Of a DNA stretch of 64,000 bases, positions 21,854-32,088 are shown one piece after another. Every line of letters starts with the position of its first letter. Within the stretch, counting starts at the first letter, position 1. Below the pieces are notes generated by a model. That model saw only the letters and a program-made list of their open reading frames with translations, searched no databases and was not told where the DNA came from. The stretch covers positions 1-64,000 of the forward strand of contig NXFV01000347.1 in NCBI GenBank assembly GCA_002803225.1. The letters are read 5' to 3'. A program made the translations under genes and the position numbers. The DNA comes from Gamarada debralockiae. Its lineage: Eukaryota; Ascomycota; Leotiomycetes; Helotiales; Hyphodiscaceae.

Positions 21854-22151
21854 AAGACTTATGTAGGTGGCGTATATCGAGACCAGTAGAACAAAACCTG
21901 TGAAGTAAAAGATTTAAGGCGGGGTACATGTTCACCTCAAGGCAATAGCCAACGTTGATAGCAAGATCGAAAATCCAGTGGATGATGGTTTTGAATACTG
22001 CAAGAGTCGTCGGATAATGTCTGATCTCTTGCTTGCAATTTGATAGGTTGAGGTTATTCGTTTGCAGGAAGAATTTATCGCATGCGGGACTTTGCAAGTG
22101 GTGGCCCAGCTCAATACTCCATAATTTACTCAGCAACCCGATACTGGCCAA
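21560..22151 (-). pseudogene. Fragment of a fungal multi-pass membrane protein
   Basis: Minus-strand segments in order: FKTIIHWIFDLAINVGYCLE, then (after a possible 38-nt intron 21935-21898) FVLLVSIYATYISLLRPAGP followed by YDHLQTIIDFIDDW, RMFWGRKE, CYAGASAKRLP and HKLYSG. The alternating hydrophobic stretches and the HLQTIIDFIDDW...FWG block resemble the C-terminal part of uncharacterised fungal membrane proteins. The reading phases across the supposed intron do not match, and no start region is found, so I treat it as a remnant. Confidence 0.35.
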
Positions 22152-22799
22152 AAAGACCCGATGGCTTCAAATACTGTAGACTGCTGAGGTGCGCGCCTAG
22201 TTTATTTTGACCTGCACAAGATAAGGTTATCTTATTAGAATGCCTTTAACTGTAGTTACGTATATCTTACTAATCGTATCAAATTTGATGGAAGATGAGC
22301 TCCCGAGGTCGTCGTGATAGCATTTATCATAGAAGTACTTCTCGATGCAAAACTAGAAAATAATTTGCTTCGAAGGAACTTGAGCTTGACATCTGGGTGC
22401 TTTGATCGGTCCCCGAGATTCCGATATCATTACTTGGTCGCCATATATCTGCTAAGGCGGTCTCATTAACCCATAAGTATAGTAAGCAACATACAGCGTT
22501 TAGAGGGGTGTCACGGATAATACCATAAATCTGGTATCATGGCTGCCTGAGTTAGAGCAGTAGGCGCTAGAAGGCGCACCGACTATTAGAGTGCCTTGTA
22601 AAATTTGTAAAGGAATAGGATTTTAGACGGAAATTTCGGTTATATTTATATTATTTTTGGCGGAAGAAGCTGGTTTCGTCAGACGTATAACATGCTCAGC
22701 CTCGTTAGCAATGTCTCAAATCTGCAACTAGAGCACAAAAGTCCTCGTCATTAGTATAACGTACAAGACGGCTTCTTGTGGTGATGATCTATAATCGCC
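22152..22799. other. Intergenic region upstream of the ULD gene
   Basis: About 650 bp with no ORF of note. It includes a small hairpin (ATACCATAAATCTGGTAT, near 22521-22538). It presumably carries the promoter of the gene at 22800. Confidence 0.4.
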
Positions 22800-25005
22800 A
22801 TGTCGGTCGGAATAACCTTTGGCTCTATAGGAGATCTGATCGCTGTTTCAGAGATGGCCTGGGCTTTAGGCAAGGCTCTCAAGGACAGTAGGGGGTCTGT
22901 GAAGGAATACAGGTGTCTGGGCAAAGAATTGCAGACTTTCAGCCAGGCATTTCAACAGGTTTGCGAATTGCCACTATATTGCAAAGTCAATATACTAACC
23001 GTACTTTTTATAGGTCGTCGCATTATGGCAAAATTACGACAGCTGTCCAGAGCTCGAGGAATTGGGTGCATTCTCGAAAAAAGCAGCAAAGGATATCCTC
23101 GATATGCTCGTCGCGTTCCGCGACAAAATTGCCAGGAAGTATGGCAAGTCGTTCGATCCGAATGGGTCAGGGAATTATGCCAAAGATGTCGGGAAGAAAA
23201 TACTATGGTTGACGGAGAAGGGTGATATTACAGAGCTCAGGAGGAAGTTGCGCGACAACACCGATGTAATCACGATGCTTACCCTGGTTGCTAACGGGTG
23301 AGTCCTATATATTTTGATGAACTGCCGTTGGTGTGCATTTTCTAAGTGTTTTCTTGGCTGTAGGAGATCTTGTAAGCTTGACGCGGAAGCTCAGAAACTA
23401 CGGTCCGAGGTTGTGCACAATATGTGTAAGGAGGCTTTGGAATTGGCTCAGAAGCATTTAGGACAACTAGAAATAGCCGAAGAAACGATGGCTGTGCAGG
23501 CTGAGACATCCAAGTTGATTTTGAGGACGGTCAAGGGAGGAGCAGATCTCCTGTGAGGTGCCCCTTTTCAACCATCTATAAAGTATAAACTCACATCTTC
23601 TAGAATCCAAATTATATCCTCTATACAAGAAGTAAAAGATAGTCTATATAGCTTGCGGCTACAGTTAGCGTATGAGAGAAATATCCCACGTGGTCTAGGA
23701 AACTACTGGCGTCAGGCCCCTGCGATATTAGAAGACGCACTTGGCAATTTACTACCAATTCCTCTAGAATTGGTTAGGTCTTGGGATGTAAGTAGATCAG
23801 TTGTATTTAAGTCTTAGTCTGTTTCCTTATGGGTATCGTATTATGAAGGCCTTTTCATGACTAAAGTACAGAATCTCGATACAGTGTTGTTAATGCACTT
23901 CGAAAGACTGCCAGGGCACGGAAAGATCATTCGGCAAGAATTTGCCATCGAAGACAGCATTACGAGAAAACCTCTCAAACGGGAGCGGGAATGGTCTATG
24001 TCTTTTCTTCCGGGGAAGAAAGTTGATATGAGTATGCTTTTCAGAACAAGCAACGCAACGACAACGTGTCCCCGCTGCAAGACTATTGCGGACAAACCCA
24101 CTGACTCTTGGATTGTATGGTGAGTAGTGTATAGTGATGACTCTTATGGCAACGCTAATTTGACTCTAGCGAGAAGCCGGGATGCGGCGTGGGTTTTCGA
24201 AGAATTGAGCAAGTTGACAGCACTTCTCAAAGCTCTCAAGAGGATAATAAATCTTCTTCCATACGCCACAATATTCGTCGCCAGCAGAGCGGTCTCAACT
24301 CTCTACGTGTAAACTCAGAAGACGATCCTGCAGATTTTCAGAGAGTACAATTCATCCACACAACTGTTTTGCGAATCAATGTCTCAGAGCCTGAAAGACA
24401 ACCGTTTCTCGGGATAGCTGAGATCGAGCAAACAGTTGCGATGGCGTTAAAGCAGGACTCCTGTAAAGAACAAGGGGATGTAATGGACGAAACTCTCCCT
24501 ACTCCTGCCAATATGACCCATCCGGCTCTCACCTCCCACATAGCGTATGAACCTCGCGTATCTATATATCCCTCATCTCACCATAACTTGGGCAGCGATG
24601 GTGGAAATACCACTTCTATAGAAGGCAATCCAATAGTATGTCATGAAAGTTTCAGCCTACAAACAACACGAACAGTCCCGTTTGCACAGGATGACATTAT
24701 CCTTTCCACATCTACCGAAAAGATGGTTATAGTCAGACCTTCGAAATCAAATCCGACAGTCTTAGAAGTGGATATTGAGCTAGTTCGCAAGATGGACACG
24801 AGTAATGTCGAACATCTTTGTTGCGCATGGGCAGGTGAATATTTCTGAAATTTCCCTTGGTTAAAGATTCGTAACTGACGATTGTGTAGACTTTTCGAAA
24901 TATGCAGGATTACTAGAAGAGGGTCGACGACTAGAAAACCTAAGCTGGAGAATATGGAGCAGGGAAATGTATGCTGTGATACCATATTTGATACAGAATC
25001 AATAA
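22800..25005 (+). CDS. Fungal ubiquitin-like-domain (ULD) protein with C-terminal GATA-like (DUF1752-type) motif
   Basis: Predicted exons 22800-22958, 23014-23297, 23364-23552, 23604-23787, 23872-24119, 24170-24834 and 24890-25005 give 614 aa; all seven join in phase. The N-terminal helical region (MSVGITFGSIGDLIAVSEMA) matches the start of a large fungal family. Next come a helical middle and the ULD (from LDTVLLMHFERLPGHGKIIR to REWSMSFLPGKKVDMSMLFR). Two CxxC-like pairs follow (CPRCKT and CEKPGCG), which may be a zinc knuckle. The last exon has the motif GRRLENLSWRIWSRE, as in the AreA GATA-like (DUF1752) region. Family function is poorly known; related N-termini occur on fungal NLR-like and signalling proteins. 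The gene looks intact, beside a decayed NLR gene. Confidence 0.75.
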
Positions 25006-25423
25006 GCAATCACTAACCGTACCGCTCTCAAACCCAAGATTTTTCATTGGGAATATTTCCGAAAACAATATTATCACAGATCACGTTGCTGAAGGAGACC
25101 CGAAAAGAAGATCCAATCCAGGGCGGTTATCAATCCAGTAGTGTTATTGATTCGGTAGCGTTTTCAATCCAGGCGGGATGAAAACCACGTGATCTCGCAT
25201 AGCGCAGATCATTGTCAAGATTATGAGCTGTTTCTAGCTAGGGAAATGATGAATACAGCGGAAAGTTCACAGTAATTGATGATTGTAATTGATTCTCTGA
25301 TTGAGAGCAGTTCTCTGACTGTATTCTATGATGTTGTAGATGATAAGTTCTCAACTGAAGGGGCTGGGTTCTAGGCATGGTTTCATCCAGAACCCGTGAT
25401 TACATAAAGTATTCCTGACAATC
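25006..25423. other. Spacer between the ULD gene and the NLR relic
   Basis: About 420 bp. It contains a short AATCCAG-type reiteration (25110-25185: CCAATCCAGGGCGG, CAATCCAGTAGTG, CAATCCAGGCGGG). No NACHT sequence is found here, which shows that the 5' part of the NLR gene is gone. Confidence 0.4.
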
Positions 25424-26740
25424 ATGGCTTGGATTACTCCTGGGAAGGGGGAAGGGAAAAAGAAAAATTTCAGAAAGATATTTGAGATTACTGCGTTTTC
25501 TGTTTTCGAGGAGCGATTCTTGTATATACTGCCCCCTCTTCTCGTTTGCTCCTTGAGCAGGGTACTCAATACCTCCAAAGAGGACATCGGCCAGACGCTG
25601 GATGATCTTCATTCTATCCTAGATATTCCTGAGATCCAAACCCGCCCGCTCCGCTTGCACCAGCCTTCATTCCGCGACTTCCTCCTCGACAATGATAGGT
25701 GTAGCAATCCGAAATTTTGTGTGGACGAGAAGCAAGCGCATCGGACATTGGTCGTGAGCTGTATACGGCTCATGTTAGAGTCTCTTAAGCAAGATATCTG
25801 CGGGCCAGATACTCCAGGTGCGCTTGTAGCGGATATAGACAGTGGCTGAGTTGAGCGCAGTCTTCCACCGGAGCTTCAGTATCCATGTCTCTACTGGATT
25901 CGGCATTTTTACAAGAGCAGCGCCCAGCTTCGAGACGATGACGAAGCGCATCAGTTTCTGCAGGAGCATCTCCTTCATTAGCTAGGCTCTTCGTTGGATG
26001 CAGAAGGCTTCTGAAGGAATCCATGCCATTACTTCTTTGGAATCTATCGCAGCTGTGAGCCAGCTTCTTCTATGATATGAATATTTGGCTAATATATGGC
26101 TTAGGTATGTGAGTGTCCCCGACTGTCCGAATTTGTCCATGGCACAAAGCGATTCGTCTTCTACAACCGACCAGCCATTGAGCAGGCTCCCTTTCAGATA
26201 TACTGCAGTGCGCTCGTGTTTGCACCAGCGATGAGCTTAGTGAGGAAGCAATTCAAAGACTGCGTGTCTCGATGGATGTGAAGATTACCGGAGGTCGAGA
26301 ACAGTTGGAATACCTTGCTGCAGACGCTCGAGGGCCATTCGAATTCGGTCAACGCCCTGGCCTTCTCACAGGACGGGAAGACGCTAGCGTCGGCATCTTG
26401 GGACCGGACGGTCAAGGTGTGGGACGCCGGCTCAGGAGCAGAGCTGTACACGTTCGAAGTTGACGCTGTTGTTCTGACCCTTTCATTTTCTGACGATAGG
26501 AAATTCCTCCAGACTGATAGGGGACTATTACATACTGCACTCCTTTCCGATCGCATAGCTATGTCTCGACCGGATCTTTTGTGGTCTATTTTTGTTAAGC
26601 AGCAATGGGTAAGTTGGGGCATGGAAAATATTCTTTGGCTTCCTTCTGATCATCGGCCAAGTCAAGTCGCTGTTCATGCGGGCATTGTTACTTTCGGGTA
26701 TGGATCTGGTCTGGTGTCATTCATGGAATTCGCTTTCTGA
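25424..26740 (+). pseudogene. Decayed NACHT-WD40 (NWD2-type) STAND gene: C-terminal half
   Basis: The order of segments is that of fungal NWD2-like NLRs downstream of the NACHT domain: LDDLHSILDIP, VRL-type block RLHQPSFRDFLLDNDRC, FCVDEKQAHRTLVVSCIRLM, LPPELQYPCLYWIRHF, DDEAHQFLQEHLLH, IYCSALVFAPAMSLVRKQF, LQTLEGHSNSVNALAFSQDG with ASASWDRTVKVWD (one WD40 repeat), and the C-terminal cap MENILWLPSDHRP...SFMEFAF. In-frame stops at 25847-25849, 25979-25981, 26012-26014 and 26279-26281 disable it; at least one (TTAG where CAC TGG is usual) fits a G-to-A change. The effector and NACHT domains are missing. The WD40 array, normally many repeats, has shrunk to a single one joined to the cap. Such STAND proteins act in allorecognition and immunity (family knowledge). 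Confidence 0.82.
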
Positions 26741-28744
26741 AGTCTGCCTTGACTCCTTCCCACCCGCCTCCATTGCGACTAACGTCTTCTTGTAGTGCGT
26801 CAAGATCAGCGAGAGTGGCAATGGCTTATGAGTAATATATAATTAGAAATATACTGTACAGTACCAGCTTTGAAATTTAATGACTATAGCATACAGGTGG
26901 GGCGCGCGGGGTGTTCGCGTAAAACTCCTCTGCTGGTCTGAATCGCTAGAAATGGCTTACAACCCCACCAGAAATAGATCCAGATTGTTTAAAAAGAGCT
27001 CAAACAGAACTTATCATAAGCACGTGATTGTATTCGAGAAGCAGCTGATTCCACAAAGTATTTTTGGCTGGCTGGCTGACGACGGTACTTTGGAATATCT
27101 ATAAGCCACTGAAGACAGAACACTTGAGGCCTTTGCGAGTACTTGTCATGCAGATATAAAAATGAGAAGGGGAATACGTCACATCCACTCTGGCAGTAGA
27201 TTTTGGACTTAGATGTTACTGGTGAAAGCCATGCATTTGGAGCAATAAGGCGAGCCCGATCATCGACAGTAAAAAGAAGCTAACGCCCACTTGAAAGCCA
27301 ACGCCGTTTCCGTCTCGCCTTAACTCCCCTCCGCTATCCAGAATCTATCCTCCCGTATACTTTTTCTCAATTGCTGCATAGACCATGCTCTTCTCTCCCT
27401 CCTGTCACGAATCTCGGCCGGGGTTCCTCCCTCTATAATCTCGATCTCACCACTCAATAGTCCCGTCTGAAGAGTAACACAATGTTATCCGAGAAAGGCA
27501 GTGGAATAGTCCAACCATTAAAGGCCATGTTTCTTGACTTATTGCATGGCTGGATCCTCTCCTAGCTTGACACCCTACGTAGAATCCAGTTCGAAACTCA
27601 GATTCTGCACTGTAATCCTTACGACCTTTCCGGCTGCCATTCTAATATTTATACCAGGTGTATGAAGATCGACGATGATATTAGTGCCGTTGGAGGAGGG
27701 TTAGACACGGTCGAACATCGTGCTACTGAAAGCAAGGGGTGTGGCAGGTTTCGAGGTAAACGACCAACCAGTACACGCGTCCTTGGGCATATTCGGAATG
27801 GAAGGCTTCGAAAGATCTCGTAGATATTTGAGGGAGGAGGAAGATGTAGGAATGTTAACTGTCCTCGCGACCTAGTGTTAGCATATGTGTGTCGGTTGAG
27901 ACGAGATTGAGGCTTCTGACTTACAAGGGAAAGTTCTTGATTGCGATCGCAGAAACTACTCACGAAGCCCGCAGTGGTGGCCGATGAGGTTTATCGCATA
28001 TGTGTAGGAGACTTCTCATAGTGATAGGGTTTCGTAGGATTCGAAAGGTCGTATTGTAATCGAAAAACAGTGTGATCGATTACAGGAATTCTTTCGAAAC
28101 GTGTCGCTAGCTCGAAATGTGCGTCGCGGGGTCACGTGAAGTTCCCAAGTCGCTGAAATCAAAGCCTTAGGCTGCACAATTTACAGGCCACCCAGCAGCC
28201 ACTTTTAGCCTGAGGCCCCAACATTAGAAAGCAGCAAATTTAGCCGAGGCACATTTCGTAAGTCGAATAGACCAATGATTCTCGTGCTCAAAACTTTACT
28301 CATTTTATGAATAAACCAAAGCAAATGTCATAAATAAGTTGGACTGCTTTTATTTAATATTACTAGAGTTTTGAGCTTTAAGAATATCACTGAGGCATAG
28401 ATAAAACGTAGTGTAAAGAAATAGAGTACAAAATAAGTGATAATTTAAAACGTAATTAATAAGCCTTTGTATAAGTTCTCTTAAAGGCAATACGTATATT
28501 AGAATAACAAAAGATTAAACATAATTTCAGAGCGTTACGAATACAAGAATATTATTTCGTGTTGGGATATTTGTAATTTAGCCAAATATTTAGTTGTACT
28601 ACGGGACTTTCGCCTCGCAGGGATGTCGGTTAATTAGATTCATCTATTTAGGAGTATAACTTCTATTTATATTATTATAATACATATGTTACAACAAAAC
28701 TACTTATTTAACCAAACATTAATGGGTAAACAAAAAGTATTGCC
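26741..28744. other. Gene-poor interval with an AT-rich patch
   Basis: About 2 kb. The part 28280-28740 is AT-rich with no ORF, resembling eroded repeat. Short frames elsewhere (for example 27649-27963 minus) show no domain. Nothing else is recognised. Confidence 0.45.
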
Positions 28745-28763
28745 CTAGTAGTGAAAAGCGCAG

Positions 28764-29999
28764 TCACCCTTCATAGCAATCGGGAGGAGAGTTTCGCTGG
28801 CCAAAGACACCATATCCGAGCGGATTATTTCTGAAAAATTGCTTGCAAGCTTCTTTGACTGCGAACCACTCATTTGCCTCCTGCGAGAGCTTACCGGACT
28901 TGACTCCTTCTGCAGCGATGGCATTTGCAAGACCTAGGCGGCGAAGTCTTGACTTGCCGTTTCTAGTTGCAAGTTCCAAAATTGACAGGTCCATAGTGCC
29001 TAAGGATGCAACTTAATATCAAATTGGAAGTAGAGGGCATTATGGTCATTGCGCAGGTCCCAAACATAACCATTATATTCTTAGATTCCAACAAATCGAC
29101 AATTCGTTGGCCGCGTGAGCCTCTCATGTAGAAGACTTTTCGACCCATAAAAGTCACATCAAATACCCACGTGTGATTCATAGAGTCTATCGTGAGCAGT
29201 AACAAGTGGATTGTTCCAGGCGGTCTAGAAATAGTGTATCCTTCCAAGTTGACGGATGCGTCTGGCTCGTGCTTCTTAATCAGAAGAAGGTTTGGAAGAA
29301 AGGCAACCATTAAGTTTTCGGTGTTGACAAACGTCTCGTTCTCGCGAGGGTTGTAGTAAATTCCTAATTTGTCTGTTATTAGTGGTTAGCAAAAATTTCT
29401 ACATCAAACTTTCGATGGCTTACTTGCTGTCTGCTGCATTGTCGTTGTCGAGTTCATTTTTATTGTCGATCGAATAGCTCTTCGTAGCATTAGCGTCAGG
29501 ACTTCCAGAGCAGAGATTGATCTTCTTGTCGTGCACACAAGGTGAACGGCCAATGGTAGGAGTGGGAGTAGCACTGTCGGTGATGTCCTTCCCTAAATTG
29601 CTTGTAGTGGAAATGGAAGCGTCTGAGGACTTGTCTTCCATGTCGGAATCCGAGCCTAAACACTCCTCTTGTGAAGAGCATTGAGACTTCGATTCACTGG
29701 CAGAAAGGTCAAAGAGCTTTTCCCATGTTTCAATGTCCGTTATGATGGAATTCGAAGATGGATCACCTTCACCATGGCTACGCTTGAAGGGACATCGTTC
29801 TGGCGTGTGGACTTCGTATTCTTCTTGGCGACGACAAGCTTACGAACCGGGTAGGCTTCTGCAGGTGTAGGGAAAGAGTCAGCCCACTCCGCTTGGGTTG
29901 ATGTAGCAGTAGGCACACTGAAAATTGGACTGCTGTCACCCATGGCAGTTGGCTTGGAGAGACTGATACAGGGCCCTTGGCTGCGTTGGCCCAGGACAT
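28764..29999 (-). pseudogene. Broken 3'-5' exonuclease-domain gene (DEDD/RNase D-like)
   Basis: Minus strand. The N-terminus starts MSWANAAKGP at 29999, continues in other frames through a low-complexity acidic/Ser-rich region (EDKSSDASISTTSN, DNKNELDNDNAADSK), an intron-like stretch (GTAAGCC...GCTAACCACTAATAACAG, about 29387-29441), then IYYNPRENETFVNTENLMVA and the exonuclease fold: VNLEGYTISR, GTIHLLLLTIDSMNHTWVFD, DLRNDHNALYFQFDIKLHP, MDLSILELATRNGKSRLRRL. Frameshifts are seen near 29056-29062 and at a T-run near 28998-29003, with more in the N-terminal part. The first catalytic Asp of the usual D-x-E motif reads Asn (AAC, 29250-29248) in VNLEG. Fungi have many copies of such genes. This one is dead unless the frameshifts are assembly errors. 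Confidence 0.75.
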
Positions 30000-31008
30000 G
30001 ATGGTTGCGGAAATGGATGGTGACTGGGTATGAGAATTGATAAGTGAGAAAGGGTGTTCGTTAACGGATTCGAAGCAAATGATCGTCGTGCATTTACTGT
30101 AATAGAAGGAACCGTTGCAGTGCTTTGAAGTTTCAATAGACGGCTGTAGGTGATCTCAAGTCAGATGCTTCTATTGTTGCTTTAAAAGACGCGTGCTATA
30201 TATATTGACGCTACCCAGTGGAGTGGCGGACACGCAATTCATTCGAAATATATTCACTCGAAAATTTCAATTTACCTAGCAAATAAACAGTGAATCAAGT
30301 GACCTGGTGCTCTGGCGAGGTTCTGAACAGTTTGTCTTGTAGTCGAAGTTTGAGTAAGCATACCGAGCGTTAGTGAAGGGAAGTTGAAAAATAGAGGCCA
30401 GAGGCATTCCCAGATACTTCACTTCGGGACTCTATATATGCACATTTGGTAACTTGACACGACATTTTTCTTTCTCCCAAGGCCAGTGAGTTAGCCTTGC
30501 TGCTCTACTCAGTGCAGTTCACCTGAGAAACCTGAGCAGACCCTGAGCAGAACTTCAGTGGCTCCTGAGTAGTATCTAATCTTCGTCTGTTTTGTCAAGC
30601 TGTAACGGTCACCCGGAGAGAGCCCAAACTGGCTTCTAGAGGTCCCAAACTAGACCCTCCCTGGACGGATCAATGTTATGCCATGGTTCCACGAAAATGG
30701 ATGGGCCATCATGGCCCTATTCTGGGAATATATAAACCCCCTTATCTAATCTGTTGACTCTCTAGTTTAATGCGGCCCTTTACAACCATGTTCATTGAAG
30801 CACGTGATCTTGACGAATGCATGTGAGTCAAAGCGCTGAGTCAAACAGCACGCCTTCAGATACAGTGGAGACACTCACTACTATCCTGCTCATTTTATGG
30901 TCAATCATTACGAAATTCTTCTTTAATTGACGAACGAACGTTTAATTCTAGAACTCTAAGGCAAATGTTCAACTGAGCGCAGTCGTCGTCTGTCAACGCG
31001 AAGTCATC
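30000..31008. other. Intergenic region; possible LTR fragment
   Basis: About 1 kb between divergent gene starts. The part about 30600-30784 begins TGTAACGGTCACCCGG, contains a TATA box (GGGAATATATAAACCCCC, near 30726) and ends with CCCTTTACA. That is reminiscent of a solo retrotransposon LTR, but no matching target-site duplication is visible. Confidence 0.35.
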
Positions 31009-32088
31009 ATGTGTCTCCCCCAACAACGCTCGCGAACTTCCCGTCATCCAAACCCCAAATCCCGCACTCGGCAACAAAGACACGGATTCAATCTCCCAAC
31101 TGAAATCCTCCTTCAAATAACTTCCTACCTCCCAAAATCCTCCTGGCTATCCCTCCGCCTCGTCTCCCGTTCCCTCTACGCCTTCTCGTCCAACCTCCCC
31201 ATCATCACAGAGCTATGGTTCGGTCCATACTTCGAAGATCGCTTAGCCTTCGTGAGCGTTTGTAATCACTCATTCCTAGGCTCCCACGTAACGACCATTC
31301 TATATGATATAACTCGATTCGAAGATTTCTCATTAGAGGAGTTGCGTAAGCGTTGGCCAAGGCCTCCGAAGAGGGAGAGAGAGCATCCCAGACAGACGAG
31401 GAAAGAGTGGATTGAGAATCATCCTGGAATATGGCAGTATTTGAAACTGGTTGAAGAGGAGAAATCTGGGTCGTTCAATGTAGTTCGGACATTGGCGGAG
31501 GGACTCAAAAAACTCCCGAAGGTGAGGACCATCACGCTGGCATTTGCGTTTCAAAAGAAGCGTCTCCTCACAGATAGGAATCGTATGAGTCCACTGAAGA
31601 TGTACTCGGATGTGGAATGGATTAGTCGCAAGGGTGATAATTGGAACGCTCAGATTGATGTGAAGGAGATGGGGAACATTTTGGAGGCGATTGCTCAAAG
31701 CGGGGTAGTCATTGAAGAGTTGGACTTTTGGCAAGACTATATCTCTGTTCCCCTCAACGCTTTCAACTTCAGAGAACGATTCGAAGATCTTTCAATCATA
31801 TTCAGTCGTTTGACAAGTTTGACCATTAAGGTCTCCAAATCGAGCATGAAAGACTTGTCAGATACACAGTCGTTTCGGAAGCTGCTGGAAATGGCGAAGG
31901 AGCTGAGGAAGCTGCATCTATGCATCGATGGCATATCTGATAATGAGAAGAGAGACGATCTGAGGCCGTTGGTGGGGGACCTCGCGTTGTCTCAGATGCG
32001 AGAGATTGAATTGGCTGGAAGCCCCGACATTCTCGGCAATCTGTGGATCGGTTTCGACTACGATCCTCCATGGCAGGGAAGTGTGTGA
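31009..32088 (+). CDS. F-box protein
   Basis: A single exon of 359 aa from ATG 31009. The F-box lies near residues 26-60 (FNLPTEILLQITSYLPKSSW, then LRLVSRSLYAFSSN). F-box proteins recruit substrates to SCF ubiquitin ligases through Skp1 (family knowledge). The rest is an LRR-like helix/strand region (LTSLTIKVSKSS, LRKLHLCIDGIS, MREIELAGSPDI) without an exact repeat consensus. Downstream in another frame, the text continues as protein (GNFAIKFERLVFPDLRGL, stop TAG 32176-32178, then LLGRHRNTLRSLKLERITIA to about 32330). It seems the original gene was about 80 codons longer and has been shortened by a frameshift near 32085-32115. I call the remaining frame a gene that may still be expressed. 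Confidence 0.7.
   Translation: MCLPQQRSRTSRHPNPKSRTRQQRHGFNLPTEILLQITSYLPKSSWLSLRLVSRSLYAFSSNLPIITELWFGPYFEDRLAFVSVCNHSFLGSHVTTILYDITRFEDFSLEELRKRWPRPPKREREHPRQTRKEWIENHPGIWQYLKLVEEEKSGSFNVVRTLAEGLKKLPKVRTITLAFAFQKKRLLTDRNRMSPLKMYSDVEWISRKGDNWNAQIDVKEMGNILEAIAQSGVVIEELDFWQDYISVPLNAFNFRERFEDLSIIFSRLTSLTIKVSKSSMKDLSDTQSFRKLLEMAKELRKLHLCIDGISDNEKRDDLRPLVGDLALSQMREIELAGSPDILGNLWIGFDYDPPWQGSV

Noticed and set aside
22505..22600. TGTCACGGATAATACC start and a short hairpin, considered as a solo LTR
   Set aside because: No matching end, no target duplication and no second copy in the window.
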